Assembly: GCA_018666295.1 (NCBI GenBank) | Contig: JABIZW010000047.1 | Span: 1-17,910 of the forward strand | Origin: Halieaceae bacterium | GTDB taxonomy: Bacteria > Pseudomonadota > Gammaproteobacteria > Pseudomonadales > Halieaceae | Length of the DNA: 17,910 nucleotides | Direction: 5' to 3' | Shown here: positions 1 through 8,754 of the stretch, piece after piece | Layout: the number at the start of each line of letters is the position of its first letter | How positions within the stretch are numbered: the first letter of the stretch is position 1 | Notes under the pieces: model-generated | Databases searched by the model: none | What the model saw: the letters and a program-made list of their open reading frames with translations, nothing else | What the model was told of the DNA's origin: nothing | Made by a program: the position numbers and the translations under genes

Positions 1-726
1 AGCGGGATCGCCCACGGATGAGACTTGTCTGGAGTGCAACAATGAAGGGGTCTGACTCATCTGAGAGAGCACTGCTGAGGAGCGTGTAAAACCTGCGCGG
101 TATCCGGGCCAACGGGATTCAATCAGGGGTAAAACCTCATGACGTAAAAAATTACGGTCAATGTGGGTATTGGCGTTACTCGTGTCGTCAATGACCTCAA
201 GTTCGTGCTCTACCGCATAACGCTCAATGTCTTGTCGAGTGACACCCAGTAGCGGGCGTAAGAGCGTAGCGGCACCCACTGCCCGCGTCTCGGGCATGCC
301 GGCAAGACCTCGGGGACCGGCACCACGAATCAAACGAAAAAGAATTGTTTCAACTTGGTCGTCGCGGTGGTGAGCAAGAAGCAGTAAATCGCCCTCTCTA
401 AGGTGCTTCTCAAAAGCACAATATCGAGCGACTCGCGCCTGCGATTCAGGTGAGGCTTGAGTATCCACCTGCACCGTTTCCAGTGTGAAACCCACCTGAA
501 GTTCAGCCGCAACCTGCAAACAATGCTCAGCCCAATAATCGGCTTGGATGTGAAGCCTATGATTGACGTGGATGGCCTCGATAGCGGGCAAGCGCGCTGA
601 CCGAGAGAGTGTTACCAGCGCGTGGAGTAAGGCATGGCTATCTGTTCCACCCGAGAAACCCACGCAAAGCCGGTCAGCAGTTTGAAACGTCGCTACGTGC
701 CCCTTCAGTGCAGCCAGTAACGTCAT
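1..726 (-). CDS. tilS: tRNA(Ile)-lysidine synthase TilS, 3' end outside window
   Basis: TilS uses ATP and lysine to convert C34 of the minor tRNA(Ile) (anticodon CAU) to lysidine, so that it reads AUA; it is a cytoplasmic, normally essential enzyme. I translated 242 residues from the ATG at 724-726; the frame is still open at base 1, so the C-terminal tRNA-binding part is missing. Visible motifs: PP-loop SGGTDS (residues 25-30), HVNHRL (53-58), ESQARVARYCAFE (94-106), the HHRDDQVET block (119-127) that is the family hallmark, and a DDTSN...DRNFLRHEVLPL block near residues 185-205. The start lies 7 bases after the accA stop with no clear Shine-Dalgarno, so translation is probably coupled to accA. 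The last ~30 residues before the window edge match no motif I recognise, but this part of TilS is variable. Family assignment is very secure. Confidence 0.96.
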   Translation of the reverse strand, partial: MTLLAALKGHVATFQTADRLCVGFSGGTDSHALLHALVTLSRSARLPAIEAIHVNHRLHIQADYWAEHCLQVAAELQVGFTLETVQVDTQASPESQARVARYCAFEKHLREGDLLLLAHHRDDQVETILFRLIRGAGPRGLAGMPETRAVGAATLLRPLLGVTRQDIERYAVEHELEVIDDTSNANTHIDRNFLRHEVLPLIESRWPGYRAGFTRSSAVLSQMSQTPSLLHSRQVSSVGDPA

Positions 727-733
727 CGCGGAG

Positions 734-1684
734 TCAAGCTGCGCCGTAGGCCATTAATCGCTGGTAGCGTGATTCTACGAGAGCTTGTGTATCGATGGCG
801 CACAGCCTGTCCAGCTGCGCCGACACATGAGTGCGAATTCGCTCAGCCATTTCGTCGACGTTTCGATGCGCACCTCCAAGAGGCTCCATAATCGTGTTAT
901 CCACAATCCCCAGCTCTTGTAGCGTCGAGGAGGTAACGCCCATGGCCTCAGCTGCCTGCGGCGCAAATTCGCTGCTCTTCCAAATAATATTGGCGCAACC
1001 TTCCGGAGAGATCACGAAGTAGGTTGAATACTGCAACATGGCCAAATGATCGCCCACACCGATACCTAACGCACCACCCGACGATCCTTCGCCAATGACG
1101 ACGCAAACGATCGGTGTTCTCAGTCGTGACATCACTGCCAAGTTTTGGGCAATCGCTTCGGAAATGCCGCGCTCTTCAGAGTCAATGCCCGGGTAGGCGC
1201 CGGGTGTGTCGATCAGTGTCACCACGGGCATATTAAATCGCTCGGCCATCTCCATCAGGCGCAGCGCTTTTCGGTACCCCTCCGGTTTTGGCATACCGAA
1301 GTTACGATAGACCTTGTCTTTGACCGCTCTACCCTTCTCTTGTCCAATGACCATCACCGGTTTGCCATCAAGTCGCGCCACCCCGCCAACAATAGCTTTG
1401 TCGTCACCAAAATGTCGATCGCCGTGAAGCTCGTCAAATTCGTCAAAGATTAGTGGAATATAGTCCATCGTGTAGGGACGCAAAGGATGCCGGGCCACAC
1501 GCACGATGTCCCATGGACTGAGGCCGTTGTAAATTGATTGCGTGAGTTTGTGGCTCTTCGCCTTCAGGCGATCGATCTCATCGCTGATATTAATTTCGGA
1601 ATCGTCTACTACCGATTTTAATTCTTCGATTTTCATCTCGAGCTCAGCGATTGGCTGCTCGAAATCCAGATAATTTGGATTCAT
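734..1684 (-). CDS. accA: Acetyl-CoA carboxylase carboxyltransferase subunit alpha
   Basis: AccA pairs with AccD to move the carboxyl group from carboxybiotin on AccB to acetyl-CoA, giving malonyl-CoA for fatty-acid synthesis. The 316-residue product is close to the E. coli length (319). It starts MNPNYLDFEQPIAELEMKIE, the usual N-terminal helix, and carries the crotonase-like carboxyltransferase core with RHPLRPYTMDYI, HGDRHFGDDKAIVGG, GEGSSGGALGIGVGD and PEGCANIIWKS. The ATG at 1682-1684 has an AGGG about 9 bases upstream (1694-1697). tilS follows 7 bases downstream. In many gammaproteobacteria dnaE sits directly upstream of accA. Here a divergent dihydrouridine synthase gene takes that place, so accA must have its own promoter in 1685-1799. 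Confidence 0.98.
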   Translation of the reverse strand: MNPNYLDFEQPIAELEMKIEELKSVVDDSEINISDEIDRLKAKSHKLTQSIYNGLSPWDIVRVARHPLRPYTMDYIPLIFDEFDELHGDRHFGDDKAIVGGVARLDGKPVMVIGQEKGRAVKDKVYRNFGMPKPEGYRKALRLMEMAERFNMPVVTLIDTPGAYPGIDSEERGISEAIAQNLAVMSRLRTPIVCVVIGEGSSGGALGIGVGDHLAMLQYSTYFVISPEGCANIIWKSSEFAPQAAEAMGVTSSTLQELGIVDNTIMEPLGGAHRNVDEMAERIRTHVSAQLDRLCAIDTQALVESRYQRLMAYGAA

Positions 1685-1799
1685 TGTGACTCGCCCTATA
1701 ACAAACAGCTACTATTACGACCAACACAGTTTACAAACGTAGAACGATGGCGTCATCTGTAAGATTTACGCTACGAATTTGCTCATTTTTTAAGATTTT
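1685..1799. promoter_or_regulatory. Divergent accA / dusC intergenic region
   Basis: These 115 bases must hold the promoters of both accA (minus) and the dihydrouridine synthase gene (plus). On the minus strand a TTGGTC, 18-base spacer, TATAGG arrangement ends about 17 bases before the accA ATG; it is a weak candidate only. On the plus strand the AT-rich end (about 1765-1799) has no Shine-Dalgarno. The octamer TAAGATTT occurs twice, at about 1760 and about 1791, the second copy ending just at the dusC start. No regulator site is recognisable. Confidence 0.4.
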
Positions 1800-2786
1800 A
1801 TGAACAACACCAGTCACAGCCCACCGAGAATTCTGCTCGCCCCAATGGAAGGCGTAATGGAATCGGTCATGCGCGACATACTCACGCGTGTTGGCGGCTA
1901 TGAGCGCTGCGTAACCGAATTTGTTCGTGTGTCGAGCACTGTCCTCCCACCTAAAGTCTACTACCGCCTCTGCCCTGAACTGAGAAATGAGGGCAGAACT
2001 CAGGCGGGTACTCCAGTGTACGTGCAACTCCTCGGGTCAGATCCAGAATTGATGGCCGCCAATGCACGGGTGGCCGCTCAACTGGGAGCCCCTGGCATCG
2101 ATCTCAACTTCGGATGTCCAGCAAAAACAGTCAATAAGTCACGAGGCGGCGCGACACTCCTCCGCACGCCAGCGGTTATTTATGATGTCTGCAAAGCGGT
2201 GCGAGATGCAACGCCGCCGGACATCCCAGTCACGGCGAAAGTTCGCCTCGGCTTCGACGACGATGGTCAGTTTGAGGACATTACCCACAATGCTTTTGCC
2301 AGCGGCATCACCGAGCTCACAGTTCATGCCCGCACGAAAGTTCAGGCTTACCGCCCGCCCGCGCACTGGTCCACGCTCAGATCTATTCACAACAGCAGGG
2401 GTATTCCTGTCATCGCAAATGGTGAGATCTGGACGCCCAGCGACCTCCTCCAATGCCGTAAAGTCAGTGGCTGTAACGCGTTTATGTTGGCGCGGGGGGC
2501 GGTGTGTCGCCCGGATTTGGCTCGTGCAATCCTTGCCCATGACCAAGGACAGCGGGTCGATCCGATGACGTGGGAAGAAATTACCGAACTGCTGGTGCAT
2601 TTTTTCGATGCAAACGGTGCACTGTACGAACGAAAGTTTGCAATCAATCCGGTGAAACAGTGGTTGGTCTACCTACAGTACGCCTACCCACAAGCCGCCG
2701 CCTTGTTTGCACAAATCAAACGAATCCGCGATCCTGACCCCATGCGCGCAGCGTTGATCGGTGCCAACCAGTCAGTCGCAGCCTGA
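1800..2786 (+). CDS. dusC: tRNA-dihydrouridine synthase, DusC type
   Basis: This FMN-dependent cytoplasmic enzyme reduces uridine to dihydrouridine in the tRNA D-loop; E. coli DusC modifies U16. The 328-residue TIM-barrel protein opens with ILLAPMEGVMESVMRDILT. It has the catalytic cysteine C106 in LNFGCPAKTVNKSRGGATLL, FMN-contacting K147 in VTAKVRLG, and H176 in VHART. The CPAKTVNKSRGGATLL form is closer to DusC (CPSKTVN..GGATLL in E. coli) than to DusA or DusB. The ATG at 1800 lacks a good ribosome binding site, but no later start would keep the APMEG strand. The gene ends 37 bases before the transporter start and could be cotranscribed with it. Confidence 0.93.
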   Translation: MNNTSHSPPRILLAPMEGVMESVMRDILTRVGGYERCVTEFVRVSSTVLPPKVYYRLCPELRNEGRTQAGTPVYVQLLGSDPELMAANARVAAQLGAPGIDLNFGCPAKTVNKSRGGATLLRTPAVIYDVCKAVRDATPPDIPVTAKVRLGFDDDGQFEDITHNAFASGITELTVHARTKVQAYRPPAHWSTLRSIHNSRGIPVIANGEIWTPSDLLQCRKVSGCNAFMLARGAVCRPDLARAILAHDQGQRVDPMTWEEITELLVHFFDANGALYERKFAINPVKQWLVYLQYAYPQAAALFAQIKRIRDPDPMRAALIGANQSVAA

Positions 2787-2814
2787 TGATTTAAAACGCT
2801 TCTCTAACAACAAC

Positions 2815-2818
2815 AGGA
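2815..2818 (+). promoter_or_regulatory. Ribosome binding site deciding the POT transporter start
   Basis: An AGGA lies 5 bases before the ATG at 2824. The open frame extends to an upstream ATG at 2761 inside dusC, but that one has no comparable site and would add a hydrophilic tail absent from the family. I therefore use 2824. Confidence 0.7.
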
Positions 2819-2823
2819 CCATT

Positions 2824-4368
2824 ATGAATACACAGGTAATGCCCACCGGCCCCGAGTGGTTCGGCCACCCGCGTGGCTTATTCGTATGCTTTGCCACTGA
2901 AATGTGGGAGCGCTTCTCCTTTTACGGGATGAAATACCTGCTCGTTCTTTTTCTGGTGCAGCATCACCTGTTCACCGACGGTGAAGCGTTGCGGATTTTG
3001 GGCGTCTACACCGCCTTAGTTTACGCGACACCGCTCTTGGGGGGTATTGTTTCAGATCGCTACCTAGGACAAACGCACGCCGTCAAACTGGGCGGTATTT
3101 TGCTGGTTTTGGGACACTGCGCCATGGCCTTCGAGGGCATACCGGCCAGTGAAACCGTGGGCGGGGACATCGTTCGTGACCAAGAGGCGATCAAGGTATT
3201 CTATTTTGCGCTTGCGCTCATTGTCGTCGGTGTGGGCCTTCTAAAACCGAACATTTCAACGGTCGTAGGACGACTCTATAAGGACGACGACCCTCGACGC
3301 GATGGCGGGTTTACCATTTTTTACATGGGCATCAACGTGGGCGCAGCCAGCGCGGCGCTGCTGTGTGGATGGCTTGCCAGTGCTTACGGCTGGTCTTATG
3401 GCTTTGGTGCGGCGGGCATCGGCATGCTCATTGGTCTTGTCATTTTCTCCCTCGGCCAAGACTGGCTTCAGGGTCAAGGCGACCCCGCGAATCCGACGCT
3501 TTTAAACGCACCTGCAAGCGCTTCGCTTGGACTGTTGAGCGTTCAGCACACCATTTATGTCCTAAGTCTTGCGGCCGTCTTTGTTGTCTGGATCATGCTA
3601 CAAACGCCGGGTGGGGTTGGTTTTATGTTACCGATCGTCACGGCGCTGTTTATGGCGTGGTTCGCGTGGTTGCTTGTCACCCAGTGTAATTCAGAAGAGC
3701 GCGGTAAGATGGGGGCACTGTTTTTCCTCATCGTTGCAAGTACCGTATTCTGGTCCATGTTCGAGCAGTCTGGTGGGTCGATGACCCTCTTTGCCGACCG
3801 CGCAACCGACCTGACGCTATTTGGCACAACACTTACCGCTGCACAATTTGGTTCTGCCAACGCAATTTTTATTATCTTGCTATCACCGCTTTTTGCACTG
3901 TTATGGCCCGCACTGCTGTCCAATAACATTGAGCCGTCGACGCCTGCAAAGTTTGGTTTTGGAATCATTCAAGTCGGACTTGGATTTGGTGCGCTTTTAA
4001 TCGGCATCAGCAATCCAGACTCAGCGGGCCTTGTTTCCGCCTGGTGGCTGGTCCTGGCCTATTTCCTTCACACATCGGCAGAACTTTGCTTGAGCCCCAT
4101 AGGACTGTCTGCGGTGACCAAACTCTCGATCGCACGCTACGTGGGCGTCATGATGGGCGCCTGGTTTCTTGCCAGCGCCTACGGTAGCTACCTGGCCTCC
4201 GAGTTCGCCATTTTCTTCTCCAGTGTCGGCGGGAGTGATGATGGTCGGCTTGACTTGAACGGCTTTAACGCTCTTTTCAGCGAGTTACTGATCTACGGCG
4301 TCGTGGTCGGTGCCGCAGTCTTAGTCGTCTCTCCACTGGTGAAACGACTCATGGGGGGCGTACGCTAG
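2824..4368 (+). CDS. POT/PTR family proton-coupled oligopeptide transporter
   Basis: This inner-membrane major-facilitator protein should import di- and tripeptides, or related nitrogen compounds, with protons. The 514-residue product has about 12-14 hydrophobic segments. Family signatures are in order: the ExxERF proton-coupling motif as E26-M-W-E29-R30-F-S-F-Y in TM1, GGIVSDRYLGQTHAVKLGG in the TM2-3 region, GVGLLKPNISTVVGRLY, and FTIFYMGINVGAASAALL. The C-terminal half contains FWSMFEQSGGSMTLFADR, also typical of the family. The start was chosen from the AGGA at 2815-2818. The gene follows dusC by 37 bases and ends at a hairpin shared with the convergent RND gene. Substrate range cannot be read from sequence: nitrate, amino-acid or peptide members share these motifs, though peptides are commonest in bacteria. 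Confidence 0.94.
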   Translation: MNTQVMPTGPEWFGHPRGLFVCFATEMWERFSFYGMKYLLVLFLVQHHLFTDGEALRILGVYTALVYATPLLGGIVSDRYLGQTHAVKLGGILLVLGHCAMAFEGIPASETVGGDIVRDQEAIKVFYFALALIVVGVGLLKPNISTVVGRLYKDDDPRRDGGFTIFYMGINVGAASAALLCGWLASAYGWSYGFGAAGIGMLIGLVIFSLGQDWLQGQGDPANPTLLNAPASASLGLLSVQHTIYVLSLAAVFVVWIMLQTPGGVGFMLPIVTALFMAWFAWLLVTQCNSEERGKMGALFFLIVASTVFWSMFEQSGGSMTLFADRATDLTLFGTTLTAAQFGSANAIFIILLSPLFALLWPALLSNNIEPSTPAKFGFGIIQVGLGFGALLIGISNPDSAGLVSAWWLVLAYFLHTSAELCLSPIGLSAVTKLSIARYVGVMMGAWFLASAYGSYLASEFAIFFSSVGGSDDGRLDLNGFNALFSELLIYGVVVGAAVLVVSPLVKRLMGGVR

Positions 4369-4383
4369 CCCCCTTCAACCAAC

Positions 4384-4412
4384 GCCGCGCTACCCACCCG
4401 TGCTAGCGCGGC
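4384..4412. terminator. Hairpin between convergent POT and RND genes
   Basis: A perfect 9-base inverted repeat, GCCGCGCTA (4384-4392) and TAGCGCGGC (4404-4412), flanks an 11-base loop and is very GC-rich. On the plus strand it is followed by only TTTG, a short U tract, so it is a plausible but not ideal intrinsic terminator for the transporter mRNA. On the minus strand no T run follows. The right arm covers the last codons and the stop (4403-4405) of the RND gene, so one element could punctuate both transcripts. Confidence 0.65.
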
Positions 4413-7400
4413 TTTGACTGCATAAAGCGCGGTAAGAGGGACTTTAGCGTCTGCCCTAGCCACTGTCTTGCTCTACTCCAATCGTCACCGATCAGATACA
4501 GGGCAGGCACTAAAAACAAGCTCACAAAAAAGGCGAAGAATACGCCAAACGCAAGCGATATGACCGACGGTTTTAAGAACGCCGCAGCCTCTGACGTCTC
4601 AGCAATAATCGGCGTCAACCCAACGAATGTGGTCACTGTGGTCAACAAAATGGGGCGAAATCTGTTTTTAGCGGCGTTAATGATGGCATCAAAACGACCA
4701 TCACCCCTCTCCTCGCGCTTCAAAATATAATCAATCAACACCAGATTGTCGTTGACCACGACGCCTGCAGCCGCGCCCATGCCAAAGAAGGAAAACATAT
4801 CGAGCGGGATACCAATCAGCTGGTGTCCAAAAATAGCGCCCATGTAAGCAAAGGGAATGGCAGACATAATGATGATGGGTAAGGTGTAAGACCTAAAGGC
4901 AACCGCCAGCAGAACGTAGATGGTCAGCATCGCAATGGAGAACAAGCGAGTCACCTCGGTTATGAATTCGGCCTGCTGCTCCTCCCAGCCACCTTTGATG
5001 ATCTGCAATGCGGGATAGCGCACTTGCAAACCGGGTAAAAATTCATCTTGTACTTTCTCGTTAATATCGCCCATCGAGTCGACATTAACCCGCGCAAAAA
5101 CCTCAAAGATTCGCTGTCCGTCGCGCCGCACGATCCGTTGAGACGCCTTTCGAACATCAATATCGGCAACCGTAGCGAGCGGAATCATCCGACCGTCTGA
5201 CGTCCTAATATTTAACCCGCGAAGTGATGTTAATGTCTCGCGATCGCCCTCGGGATACCGCAGCATCACGCGAACGTCGCCGTACTGACGAGGCAGTCGT
5301 TGCACCTCTTCACCGTAATACGACTGGCGTATCTGCCGCGAAAGATCCGCCAGTGTGACACCCAGTGTTTGAGCGCCGGGTTTTAACCGAATATTGAGCT
5401 CATCGATTTCGCCCCGCTGGTTATCCCGAACGAAGAAAACATCTTCAAACGTCACCAGGTAATTACGAAGTTCCGCCGCGGCCGATTTGAGTCGAGCTTC
5501 GTTGGAGTGCGCAAACACGAAAGTGAGCACCGCCTCACCCTGATTGGCCGTGTATTGCACATTAATATTTTCAGCATCGGGAATCTCGCCCATGGACGCC
5601 ATGTACGTTTCAGCGACTTCACGCATGCTGATATTACTCTCGCCGGGTGGCGGAAGTTGAATGTATTGCTCCAACGAGTTTGCGTAGGCAAAAGTGAAGG
5701 CCCCCACCACCGGGTACTGCGCCTTTAAGTCGTCGCTTGCGCTATTAAGCTGGTCCATCACGGCCTCGGTGCGAGTAAAGGGCACTCCGGACGGCAACCC
5801 AACGTCGACCCGAAGCGTTTCACTCTCCAGCTGTGGGAAAAAGTAAAATCGGACCCAACCCGTCGTGACCAATGCAATCGCAACGATGAAACCTGCCAAA
5901 AAGACAGCGCTCAACGCATAACGCACCTTAAGGGCACGCTCCAACAGCGGCGCATAGGTGTTGCTGGCGAACGAGGTAATGCCACTGGAGATAAACCGTT
6001 GTAGGGCAAAGCCCTTAGACGATTCCTCTCGAGAGGCCAGATGTCTAAGGTGCGCAGGCAGGATAAAAAAGGCTTCGATCAACGAAAACGCGAGCGCAAA
6101 CGCGATGACCGCTGAGAGGTGACGTAAAAACTCGCTTTGCGGGCCCGACAAAAACGCCCAAGGGGCAAAGGCCACAACGGTTGTCAGCACGGCGAAAATC
6201 ACCGGCCGTGCTACCGCAGAGGTGCCAGTGATTGCCGCATCTTCGGCCGATAGCCCGAGGTCCTCTCGGTGGTGGTGAATACTCTCGCCGACGACAATCG
6301 CATCATCCACAACGATACCCAGCACTAATAAAAACGCGAACGTCGACAAAAAATTAATGGACACGTCTGCTGCAGGTAAAAATATAAACGCCCCGATAAA
6401 TGAAACGCCAATACCGACGGTGACCCATAGGGCGACCGTAAAACGGAGTGTTAACAGTAAGATCAGCAAAACAAGCAGCAACCCCATCCAAGCCGCATCA
6501 AAGATCAGTGACATCCGCGAGTCGTAAGCATCCGCCATGTCGGCTAAGCTCAGAATCTCTACGCCCTGGGGCAGGTCCGCGCTTTTGGACGCGATCCATT
6601 CATGAACCTGTTTCGACGTTTTGGTAATGAACAGCCGGTCAGTGGGCTCGATTTGTAACATGACCGCGGGCAAACCGTCGGCCGTTGCAGACACTTCAAA
6701 GTCCTCAAAGCCATCGATCACGCGGGCAACATCACCCAAGCGGATCTGCGCACCCGACGGCAATTCTCTGATAATAATTTTTTCAAAATCTGTCTGCGTG
6801 TCCGCAAGATTTTCAGCACGAAGCTGAACCGCACCGGTCGGCGTTCTCAACTCACCCGAGGAAAGGTTGATCGACGTGGCTCGAATAGCAGAGGCCAAAT
6901 CGTTGAACGTTAACTGGTAACGCTGGAGCGCCTCCTCGGACACCTCAATGGTAACTTCTTCATTACGCGAACCACCAATATTGACGTCACTGACATGACT
7001 CAGCGACAACAACTCATCACGAAGCTCCTCCGCCAGCCGCCCTAGGGCCTTCTCCCCAACATCCCCTCGAACCGTGAGGTAATGAATCGTTTCTTTAAAT
7101 TTGAAGGTTCTAATCCGCGGCGGCTCGAGGTCTCGCGGGAACGACGTAATCCCGTCAACCGCATCTCTAATGTCCTCTTTAAATTGCGTTAAATCGACAC
7201 GGGGCTGGGCTTCCAAGCTCACCGAACCGAAACCTTCTCTCGCCTGAGAGTTATAACGACGAACGTTCTCGATATTTTTTACCGCCGCCTCAACGCGCTG
7301 GACGACTTGTTGCTCGATTTCTTTGGGTGACGCGCCTGGCCAGGTCAACGAGACCTGCACAACGGGAATGGTCACGATCGGCTGAACTTCCTTCTCAATA

Positions 7401-7495
7401 GTGCTCCAGGCGATCAGTCCGGAGATGATAATGAAGACCATGAGCAGGTTCGCCGCCACGGTATTGCGTACCCACCAGGCAATAAGTCCGTGCAT
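4403..7495 (-). CDS. RND-type efflux pump inner-membrane subunit (AcrB/HAE-like)
   Basis: This is a 1030-residue resistance-nodulation-division permease that would export hydrophobic compounds using the proton gradient, working with the adjacent membrane-fusion protein and an outer-membrane channel encoded elsewhere. Features: TM1 in WWVRNTVAANLLMVFIIISG, two large periplasmic loops, and the TM4 motif GIVVDDAIVVGESIHHH with D397 and D398. There is a 12-TM duplication layout and a TM10 segment AGVVVNDNLVLIDYI. At the position of AcrB K940 there is N915 followed by D916, so the relay is not the classical AcrB one. The ATG at 7493-7495 lies 4 bases after the stop of the membrane-fusion gene, with an AGG about 8 bases upstream inside that gene. 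An upstream ATG at 7615 would add 40 residues of overlap without a membrane-protein character, and I reject it. Substrate unknown. Confidence 0.93.
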   Translation of the reverse strand: MHGLIAWWVRNTVAANLLMVFIIISGLIAWSTIEKEVQPIVTIPVVQVSLTWPGASPKEIEQQVVQRVEAAVKNIENVRRYNSQAREGFGSVSLEAQPRVDLTQFKEDIRDAVDGITSFPRDLEPPRIRTFKFKETIHYLTVRGDVGEKALGRLAEELRDELLSLSHVSDVNIGGSRNEEVTIEVSEEALQRYQLTFNDLASAIRATSINLSSGELRTPTGAVQLRAENLADTQTDFEKIIIRELPSGAQIRLGDVARVIDGFEDFEVSATADGLPAVMLQIEPTDRLFITKTSKQVHEWIASKSADLPQGVEILSLADMADAYDSRMSLIFDAAWMGLLLVLLILLLTLRFTVALWVTVGIGVSFIGAFIFLPAADVSINFLSTFAFLLVLGIVVDDAIVVGESIHHHREDLGLSAEDAAITGTSAVARPVIFAVLTTVVAFAPWAFLSGPQSEFLRHLSAVIAFALAFSLIEAFFILPAHLRHLASREESSKGFALQRFISSGITSFASNTYAPLLERALKVRYALSAVFLAGFIVAIALVTTGWVRFYFFPQLESETLRVDVGLPSGVPFTRTEAVMDQLNSASDDLKAQYPVVGAFTFAYANSLEQYIQLPPPGESNISMREVAETYMASMGEIPDAENINVQYTANQGEAVLTFVFAHSNEARLKSAAAELRNYLVTFEDVFFVRDNQRGEIDELNIRLKPGAQTLGVTLADLSRQIRQSYYGEEVQRLPRQYGDVRVMLRYPEGDRETLTSLRGLNIRTSDGRMIPLATVADIDVRKASQRIVRRDGQRIFEVFARVNVDSMGDINEKVQDEFLPGLQVRYPALQIIKGGWEEQQAEFITEVTRLFSIAMLTIYVLLAVAFRSYTLPIIIMSAIPFAYMGAIFGHQLIGIPLDMFSFFGMGAAAGVVVNDNLVLIDYILKREERGDGRFDAIINAAKNRFRPILLTTVTTFVGLTPIIAETSEAAAFLKPSVISLAFGVFFAFFVSLFLVPALYLIGDDWSRARQWLGQTLKSLLPRFMQSKPR

Positions 7496-7499
7496 CGCC

Positions 7500-8720
7500 T
7501 TAACCTGCACTGAGCTGCACAGGATCTGCAGCGTCTTCAATGGGTGAAAGTGCCATACCCGGCACCGGGTTTCGTATTGGGGAAATAATAATCCGGTCTC
7601 CCTCAGCGATACCACTCGTCAGGTACGCAACCTCCGCCGTAGCATGTGCCACCACGACATTTCTGATCTCAAGAAGATCCTCGTCGTTCATGATAAAGAC
7701 ACGACCGCCGGCCCGGAGCCCGGCCGCGGGAATGGCAATCACGTCCGTCAGCGCACGGCCTCGTATTTGAGCGGCGACAAACAGCCCGGGCGCCATGGGC
7801 ATCTCTCCCTCGACCACGTCAAAGGGGCTCTGAACTTCAACGGTTCCAAAGGTTGACCGCGTGCGCGAATCCAAAGACGCATCTAATCGCACCAAACGCC
7901 CAGCCCAGCGGCGCGTCGCCCCGCCTACGTCGGCCACCAGCTCAACGCTCAAGCCCAAGCCATCCTCCGCCTCGTAACCAATTGGCACACCCAACGCCGC
8001 AATGTCAGCGTTCGACAGCGGTAATCGAACCTCTGCTTTATCAGTCGAAAAGACCGATGCCACCGTCCGTCCCATGCTCACATACTGCCCCTCGTCGACC
8101 GCAGTTGCAGTAACACGCGCGTCAAAAGGCACCGAAATTTGTGTGCGACTGAGATCAGAAAGCGCGCGCTCGAGCGCCAGCTCCGACGCTTCCAAGGCAC
8201 TGCGGGCCTGAATAATCTGCGGTTTTTTCAACGCCAGATCCGAGGGATTTGCTTCGTTTTCGAGCTGTCGCTTGGCAACATCTGCATCTGCAAGTGATTG
8301 TTCGAGCTCTAATTTACGCCCAGCGACACGCGCTTTAGCTTCTGAAACGGCCAATGCATAGTCACGATCTTCGACGGTGATAAGCGCCTCTCCCGAACGA
8401 AAGCTTCCCCCTTCTATAAAGTGTGGAGAAACCTCAATGATGCGTCCTGACACTTCGCTGACGACATCAATTTGAACGCGCGGACGGACCTCACCAAAGA
8501 CCGTGATCTCTGCGTTACCTTCAGTGCGAAACGCCGATTCGACATAAACGCCAATGCGGTTCGCCGCGGGTTCTCCCAGTTCAGGTTCGGGTGCGTTTGC
8601 GTTCAACCCCCAGACAATAAGCCCTGTAATCGTTCCGATAAGTAAGAGACTTAAAAGAACAATGGCAACGGCAAAACACCCTCCCCTTTGTTCCGTTACC
8701 TCACGCTCTGGATGTCGCAT
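7500..8720 (-). CDS. RND efflux periplasmic adaptor (membrane-fusion, HlyD/AcrA-like)
   Basis: This adaptor protein would bridge the RND pump encoded 4 bases downstream to an outer-membrane channel. The 406-residue product has a short cytoplasmic N-terminus and one uncleaved hydrophobic anchor (about residues 14-38, AVAIVLLSLLLIGTITGLIVWG). A lipoyl/barrel-sandwich half (EVSGRIIEVSPHFIEGGSFRSG) follows, then an Ala/Leu/Glu-rich alpha-hairpin (about residues 105-175). The second lipoyl half is VPFDARVTATAVDEGQYVSMG, and a beta-barrel and membrane-proximal domain end with IPAAGLRAGGRVFIM. It lacks a lipobox, so it is anchored by the helix. The start at 8720 is supported by AGGGG 5 bases upstream; an ATG at 8774 has none. 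No outer-membrane factor gene is in the window. Confidence 0.93.
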   Translation of the reverse strand: MRHPEREVTEQRGGCFAVAIVLLSLLLIGTITGLIVWGLNANAPEPELGEPAANRIGVYVESAFRTEGNAEITVFGEVRPRVQIDVVSEVSGRIIEVSPHFIEGGSFRSGEALITVEDRDYALAVSEAKARVAGRKLELEQSLADADVAKRQLENEANPSDLALKKPQIIQARSALEASELALERALSDLSRTQISVPFDARVTATAVDEGQYVSMGRTVASVFSTDKAEVRLPLSNADIAALGVPIGYEAEDGLGLSVELVADVGGATRRWAGRLVRLDASLDSRTRSTFGTVEVQSPFDVVEGEMPMAPGLFVAAQIRGRALTDVIAIPAAGLRAGGRVFIMNDEDLLEIRNVVVAHATAEVAYLTSGIAEGDRIIISPIRNPVPGMALSPIEDAADPVQLSAG

Positions 8721-8725
8721 TCCAA

Positions 8726-8730
8726 CCCCT
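8726..8730 (-). promoter_or_regulatory. Ribosome binding site deciding the membrane-fusion protein start
   Basis: AGGGG on the minus strand lies 5 bases before the ATG at 8718-8720 and decides against the longer frame starting at 8774. Confidence 0.65.
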
Positions 8731-8754
8731 AATTTCGGCACCAGTAAAGGCGCT

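Noticed and set aside
1..70. Possible frameshift near the visible end of tilS
   Set aside because: The last residues look unlike the core, but the frame stays open and this part of TilS is variable; with the rest outside the window there is no evidence of a break.
2062..2600. Overlapping frames of 168 (plus) and 153 (minus) codons inside dusC
   Set aside because: dusC is conserved throughout this stretch; the other frames give low-complexity Ser/Arg-rich products with no family resemblance.
3555..3968. 137-codon open frame on the minus strand inside the POT transporter gene
   Set aside because: It is antisense to a well-conserved gene and its product has no recognisable motif, so it is a shadow of the codon pattern.
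7496..7615. 40-residue N-terminal extension of the RND pump
   Set aside because: It would overlap the membrane-fusion gene and lie ahead of the normal MHGLIAWWVRN start, which has its own ribosome binding site.
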